Shown piece after piece: positions 5,691 to 8,844 of a stretch of DNA of 8,844 bases (the first letter of the stretch is position 1; each line of letters starts with the position of its first letter). The translations under genes were made by a program, and so were the position numbers. This DNA comes from an uncultured Verrucomicrobiota bacterium (GTDB lineage: Bacteria > Verrucomicrobiota > Kiritimatiellia > RFP12 > UBA1067). The notes under the pieces are model-generated. The model did not search any database. It saw only the letters and a list, made by a program, of their open reading frames with translations, and had not been told where the DNA came from. The DNA lies in the NCBI GenBank assembly GCA_946631535.1, contig CAMPAF010000115.1, positions 1 to 8,844 of the forward strand, given 5' to 3'.

Positions 5691-7748
5691 ATGCAACTGG
5701 TCAAATCCGCAACAGTCTTTTCCTTCCTGCTTGCCGCCGCCGCATGCGGCGAGGAATACGTCTATACCGGCGGCGCGCCGGACGCGCCGCTGCCCGGCGG
5801 CGCCGTGCGCACGGACATGTTCGCCGACGCGACGATCTGGAAGAAGCCCAACATCTACCGCGGTGCCCTCGTGTTCACGCAGGCGTGCGGGCGTGTGAGC
5901 GTTTCCGGAAAGATATCCACAAATAATTACGACACCGCCTGGGGACTCGCGATGAAGCCGCAGCCGCTGACGGTGAAGGGCCCGTGGTACGCGCTTTCGT
6001 TCTACATCGCGTCGAAGCCGCGCCTGCACAAGACGCGCGGCGGGCCGACCTACTCAACGGCCGTCGTCTGGTACGATGCCGCCGGAAAGGAAATCGCCCG
6101 CGAGCCGATCTCGCTGCGCTCGCGCCTGGACGAACGGCGCCGCGCGGTCCACCTGGGCCGCATCCCGGATGCTGCCGCGCGCTTTGCGGTCAACGTCGGG
6201 TTCGACTGGCCCAATCTCCTGAAGGGCGATTCCGTGACGCTCGATTCGCTGGACCTGCGCGTCCTCGCGCAGGAGCCGGGCGCGGATTGGGTGAAGATGC
6301 CTGAATTCGAGGCGCCGCGCGTGCGGCTGGTGAGCGCCTCGCCGTTCACGGATCCCGCCGCCGAGCTGCGCGTGTCGGTGACGGCGCGGCGTCCGCTCGA
6401 CTGGTCCACGCTCCGCGTGAGCGTGGACGGCACCGACGTGACGGCGAAGGTCCGCCGCGACGGGAACGTCGTCGCCTACGCGCCGTCCGCGCCGTGGGCG
6501 CCCGGCCTGCACCGGGCGGAGGTGAAGATCGCCGATCCCGAGGCGGGCGGCATGTTCCTCGCCAAGAAGACGTTCTTCCGCGGCGACCCGCCGCAGGGCG
6601 TGCCGCACGTGACGTTGCGCGACGACGGCGTCACGCTCGTGGACGGCAAGCCGTTTTTCCCTGTCGGCATCTACGGCGTGATGAAGCGCGAGTACAACGG
6701 CTTCGACTTCGACCGCGGCCTCCGGGAACTGGCGGCCGGCGGCTTCAATCTCGTGCACTCCTACACGGCGGGGCGCACGAAGGAGTTCCTCGACGCCGCC
6801 CACAGGCACGGACTGAAGACGTGGACGGCGGAGTACAGTCCGGGCAAGGAGTTCGTGGAGACGCTCCGTCACCATCCAGCCCCGATCGCCTGGTATGTGG
6901 GCGACGACACTGCCATGCACTTCACGCCCTCGGAGATCTACGACCGCGTGGACGCCATCAAGGCGATTGACCCCTACCGCATCACGGTGCAGGCGGACGG
7001 GATGGGTAGCGCCGAACCCGTCACGAACTACAGGCCCTTCGTGAAGACGACTGACGGTTTCCTGCCCGAGATATATCCCGTCCGGGGAACGAACGCCCCG
7101 CCCGACCCGCAGTGCGTGGCGAAGACGGTCCGCGACATGGAGCGTCTGCGGCAGGACGTTGCGGAGGCTGGCGACGGCGCGCCGCGTACCGCCTGGGCGA
7201 TCATCCAGTATTTCCGCGGATGGACCGCCTGGAAGCGCTTCCCCACGCGCGACGAGCTGTACGCGATGAGCTTCGCCGCGCTCGCCCACGGCGCCCACGG
7301 CATCACATGGTACACGTATGGCGGCACGGTGGAGCCGGAGAAGGGCAAGGACAACCACGGCATCACCGACACGCCGGAGATCTGGTGCAACATGACGAAC
7401 CTCGCCACGCGCATCCGCTCGCTTTCGCCCGCGCTGCTCGAACGCACGCCGCCGCAGCCCCCGCCCGCGAAGATCCTGAAGGGGCCGGTGGCGGACGCGC
7501 TTGGCTACCCGTCGATCTCGCTCCTCGTCAAGCGCCACGAAGGTTGCGCCTACGTCATCACGGTCAACGGCACGCCGGATGAGATCACAGCCGAAGTGGA
7601 CCTGGGCATCGCCGCCGCCGAGGCGGATGTGCTGTGGGAGAATAGGCGCGTTCCGCTCTCGGGCGGTCGCCTGAGAGACGGCTTCGCGCCGTATGCGGTG
7701 CACGTGTATCGTCTGGATTGTCAGCGGACAGAGCGCAGCACACAGTAG
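5691..7748 (+). CDS. Exported TIM-barrel glycoside hydrolase-like protein
   Basis: The 685-residue protein starts with an export signal: K5, a hydrophobic run through LLAAAA, then C19. Cleavage may be by signal peptidase I, or lipoprotein processing at C19 (the lipobox AAAC is poor). Residues 20-195 look like a beta-sandwich, possibly carbohydrate-binding; 208-298 an Ig-like strand domain (LRVSVDGTDVTAKV); 305-585 a hydrolase barrel (VTLVDGKPFFPVGIYGV, GGFNLVHSY, IAWYVGDD, FLPEIYPV, AHGAHGITWYTYGG); 600-675 a C-terminal beta domain ending APYAVHVYRL. The layout resembles GH2/GH42-like barrels common in Verrucomicrobiota and Planctomycetota. In such proteins the fourth strand usually reads WYxxDEP, with Glu as likely acid/base; here it is D405-D406-T407. 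E460 is a possible second catalytic residue. The enzyme could be atypical or inactive. The last nine residues come from the overlap with the opposing gene. Hexokinase lies 12 nt upstream. Confidence 0.8.
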   Translation: MQLVKSATVFSFLLAAAACGEEYVYTGGAPDAPLPGGAVRTDMFADATIWKKPNIYRGALVFTQACGRVSVSGKISTNNYDTAWGLAMKPQPLTVKGPWYALSFYIASKPRLHKTRGGPTYSTAVVWYDAAGKEIAREPISLRSRLDERRRAVHLGRIPDAAARFAVNVGFDWPNLLKGDSVTLDSLDLRVLAQEPGADWVKMPEFEAPRVRLVSASPFTDPAAELRVSVTARRPLDWSTLRVSVDGTDVTAKVRRDGNVVAYAPSAPWAPGLHRAEVKIADPEAGGMFLAKKTFFRGDPPQGVPHVTLRDDGVTLVDGKPFFPVGIYGVMKREYNGFDFDRGLRELAAGGFNLVHSYTAGRTKEFLDAAHRHGLKTWTAEYSPGKEFVETLRHHPAPIAWYVGDDTAMHFTPSEIYDRVDAIKAIDPYRITVQADGMGSAEPVTNYRPFVKTTDGFLPEIYPVRGTNAPPDPQCVAKTVRDMERLRQDVAEAGDGAPRTAWAIIQYFRGWTAWKRFPTRDELYAMSFAALAHGAHGITWYTYGGTVEPEKGKDNHGITDTPEIWCNMTNLATRIRSLSPALLERTPPQPPPAKILKGPVADALGYPSISLLVKRHEGCAYVITVNGTPDEITAEVDLGIAAAEADVLWENRRVPLSGGRLRDGFAPYAVHVYRLDCQRTERSTQ

Positions 7749-8844
7749 CCGCGGCGCTTAATCACCTCCGCCTTGCGGAAGTACTTCTCCTGCAGCGCGA
7801 GCAGGCCGGTGGCCGTCTTCACCACGGTGAGGCACACGCCGCCTGGCTTCAGAGCGCGGTACGCCGTCTCGAGGAACACCTCCGCGATGCGGTAGTCGCT
7901 GTAGTACGGCGGATTGCCCACGAAGAGATCGTATTCGCCTACGCGGCCGCGCGGCAGTCCGTCGTCGCTGAGGATGAACTCGGCCTCGATTCTCGCTCGC
8001 GCCGCGTTTGCCTTGGCTGCCGCGATCGCCCTGGCATGGGAATCGATCAGGGTGATTGTGTGATTGTGGGATTGTGGGATTGAGGGATTGTGCCGCCGGA
8101 TGGTGTCGGCCACGAGGAGGCCGACCAGTCCGCAGCCGCAGCCCATGTCGAGGAGGTTGAGGGTTGGAACATTCGACGTTCGACATTCGACTTCGCGGGC
8201 GGCGACTTCGGCGAGGGCGAGGCCGCCGGCGTCGGGACGGCGGTGGCAGAAGCAGCCGGGGTAGGTGGTGAACGTTAGAGGTTCTCCGCCAGGCACGCTT
8301 GCCTCCCAGGTCGCGGCGAAGTCGCGCGTCTTCACTGGCGCTCCTCGCTTCACGGCTCGAAAGAGGACGGCATGCTTCGCGCGCTTCAGCACGTTGACGT
8401 TCTTCCAGACGAGTCGCATCGTCTTGAGCGCTTCGTCGGGATCGCCTTCGAACGCTGCGTATAGCGCGCCGCCTTCGGCGAGGTTCAAGTGGATGTCCTG
8501 TAGCTGGTCGAGCACCAGTTCCGCCGGCATTGACTGCGGAGTGGTCATGAAGAACGCCGCGTCGAACGGGCGGCATTCCGCGGTCGCCGATGGCATAGGG
8601 TCTGTCCCCACGGACGGCAAGGGGTCTGTCCCCACGGTGCCCACGCCGGCGCTGCAGCGGACGTCTCGCGCGGGCAGTCCCTCGTCCAGCAGCCGCTTGC
8701 GGATGGCGCGCGCATGGTGGTAGTCGAATGCGTGGGCGACAACCTCGGCCTCCGGCCAGCGGCGCATCGCGGCAACGGCCACGCCGCCGCTCCTGTTCCC
8801 AGCCACTAGTATACGCCGGGTAGGGAGTTTAAGGTTGTTAGGGT
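7721..8844 (-). CDS. RsmC/RlmG-like class I SAM-dependent rRNA methyltransferase, 5' partial
   Basis: The minus-strand frame is open to the window edge and the sequence before the GTG at 8806 is protein-like (LPTRRILVAGNRSGG), so the true start lies beyond 8844. At least 373 residues are present, near RsmC/RlmG size (about 340-380). The N-terminal half is the degenerate methyltransferase-like domain of this group. The C-terminal half has TYPGCF followed by a D-x-G core, SAM-binding motif I LLDMGCGCG (about 8130-8156), LID after the next strand, and catalytic motif NPPYYSDY (about 7893-7919), then LKPGG and VVKT. Such enzymes methylate N2 of guanines in 16S or 23S rRNA using S-adenosylmethionine; which base is modified here is not determined. 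Three short repeats interrupt the gene in frame (8053-8092, 8171-8191, 8590-8637). The last 28 bp overlap the opposing hydrolase gene. Confidence 0.85.
   Translation of the reverse strand, partial: PNNLKLPTRRILVAGNRSGGVAVAAMRRWPEAEVVAHAFDYHHARAIRKRLLDEGLPARDVRCSAGVGTVGTDPLPSVGTDPMPSATAECRPFDAAFFMTTPQSMPAELVLDQLQDIHLNLAEGGALYAAFEGDPDEALKTMRLVWKNVNVLKRAKHAVLFRAVKRGAPVKTRDFAATWEASVPGGEPLTFTTYPGCFCHRRPDAGGLALAEVAAREVECRTSNVPTLNLLDMGCGCGLVGLLVADTIRRHNPSIPQSHNHTITLIDSHARAIAAAKANAARARIEAEFILSDDGLPRGRVGEYDLFVGNPPYYSDYRIAEVFLETAYRALKPGGVCLTVVKTATGLLALQEKYFRKAEVIKRRGYCVLRSVR
8053..8092. repeat. Five tandem 8-bp units inside the methyltransferase gene
   Basis: Plus-strand units: TGATTGTG, TGATTGTG, GGATTGTG, GGATTGAG, GGATTGTG. 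They encode the HNPSIPQSHNHTI stretch of the methyltransferase, between the helix after motif I and the strand ending LID. Related enzymes usually have a short loop there. The array is AT-richer than its surroundings. Confidence 0.8.
8171..8191. repeat. Three tandem 7-bp units inside the methyltransferase gene
   Basis: ATTCGAC, GTTCGAC, ATTCGAC: 21 bp, so exactly seven codons. It encodes about VECRTSN on the minus strand, just before the strand leading into SAM motif I. The central part, TCGAACGTCGA on the minus strand, is also partly self-complementary. Confidence 0.7.
8590..8637. repeat. Two tandem 24-bp units with a REP-like palindrome inside the methyltransferase gene
   Basis: Units 8590-8613 and 8614-8637 agree at 21 of 24 positions and share GGGTCTGTCCCCACGG exactly. 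The core GGGG-TCTGT-CCCC of the second unit can form a 4-bp hairpin. Each unit is eight codons, giving the repeated peptide VGTDPLPS / VGTDPMPS in the N-terminal half of the methyltransferase. Confidence 0.85.

Noticed and set aside
4569..6029. Long antisense open frame opposite the hexokinase
   Set aside because: It is an Arg/His-rich mirror of GC-biased codons on the other strand, spans the intergenic gap and has no family motifs.
6054..7703. Long antisense open frame opposite the exported hydrolase
   Set aside because: Composition is that of a GC-skew shadow, while the plus-strand frame has a signal peptide, ribosome binding site and recognisable barrel motifs.
8053..8092. CRISPR-like array
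   Set aside because: Units are 8 bp with no spacers and lie within a coding frame.
8804..8812. GTG at 8806 with TATACT just upstream as the methyltransferase start and promoter
   Set aside because: The frame stays open to the window edge and the preceding codons read LPTRRILVAGNRSGG, a convincing N-terminal strand. A -10 box one base from the start codon would put transcription start inside the gene.

Overview
The window is GC-rich, with coding frames that strongly favour G or C at third positions. It carries five protein genes and no RNA gene, CRISPR array or insertion sequence that I can see. The gene mix is a glycoside-hydrolase-99-like/SGNH fusion, an AAA-ATPase/PD-(D/E)XK protein, a eukaryote-type hexokinase, a secreted TIM-barrel hydrolase and an RsmC/RlmG-like methyltransferase. 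It suggests an uncultured polysaccharide-degrading bacterium of the Verrucomicrobiota/Kiritimatiellota/Lentisphaerota type. That placement is inferred from style only, with no marker gene to confirm it.

Layout: (1) 1-2550, plus strand, the 3' part of a large protein joining an N-terminal beta-rich region, a GH99-like (WbsX-type) barrel and a C-terminal DUF4886/SGNH hydrolase. (2) 2551-2734, an intergenic stretch with a perfect 7-bp hairpin, what looks like the decayed 3' end of a minus-strand gene, and an extended -10 promoter. (3) 2735-4330, a complete AAA-ATPase-like/DUF1703 nuclease-fold gene that appears leaderless. (4) 4331-4445, an intergenic stretch with two inverted repeats. (5) 4446-5678 and 5691-7748, a hexokinase and an exported hydrolase 12 nt apart, which look like one operon. 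(6) 7721-8844, minus strand, an rRNA methyltransferase whose start lies beyond the window. Its 3' end overlaps the hydrolase gene tail to tail by 28 bp.

How they fit together: the exported hydrolase and the GH99-like/SGNH protein would cut and possibly de-esterify a glycan, and the hexokinase would phosphorylate the released hexose. The substrate cannot be read from the sequence. The AAA/nuclease gene has its own promoter and belongs to a family of unknown function that occurs as a free-standing accessory gene.

The most unusual signal is in the methyltransferase. Three unrelated short repeats (five 8-bp units, three 7-bp units, and two 24-bp units holding a GGGG...CCCC palindrome) lie inside its reading frame, in or beside likely surface loops, and the frame stays open through all of them. 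This resembles in-frame insertion of small dispersed repeats into a housekeeping gene, comparable in kind to Rickettsia palindromic elements.
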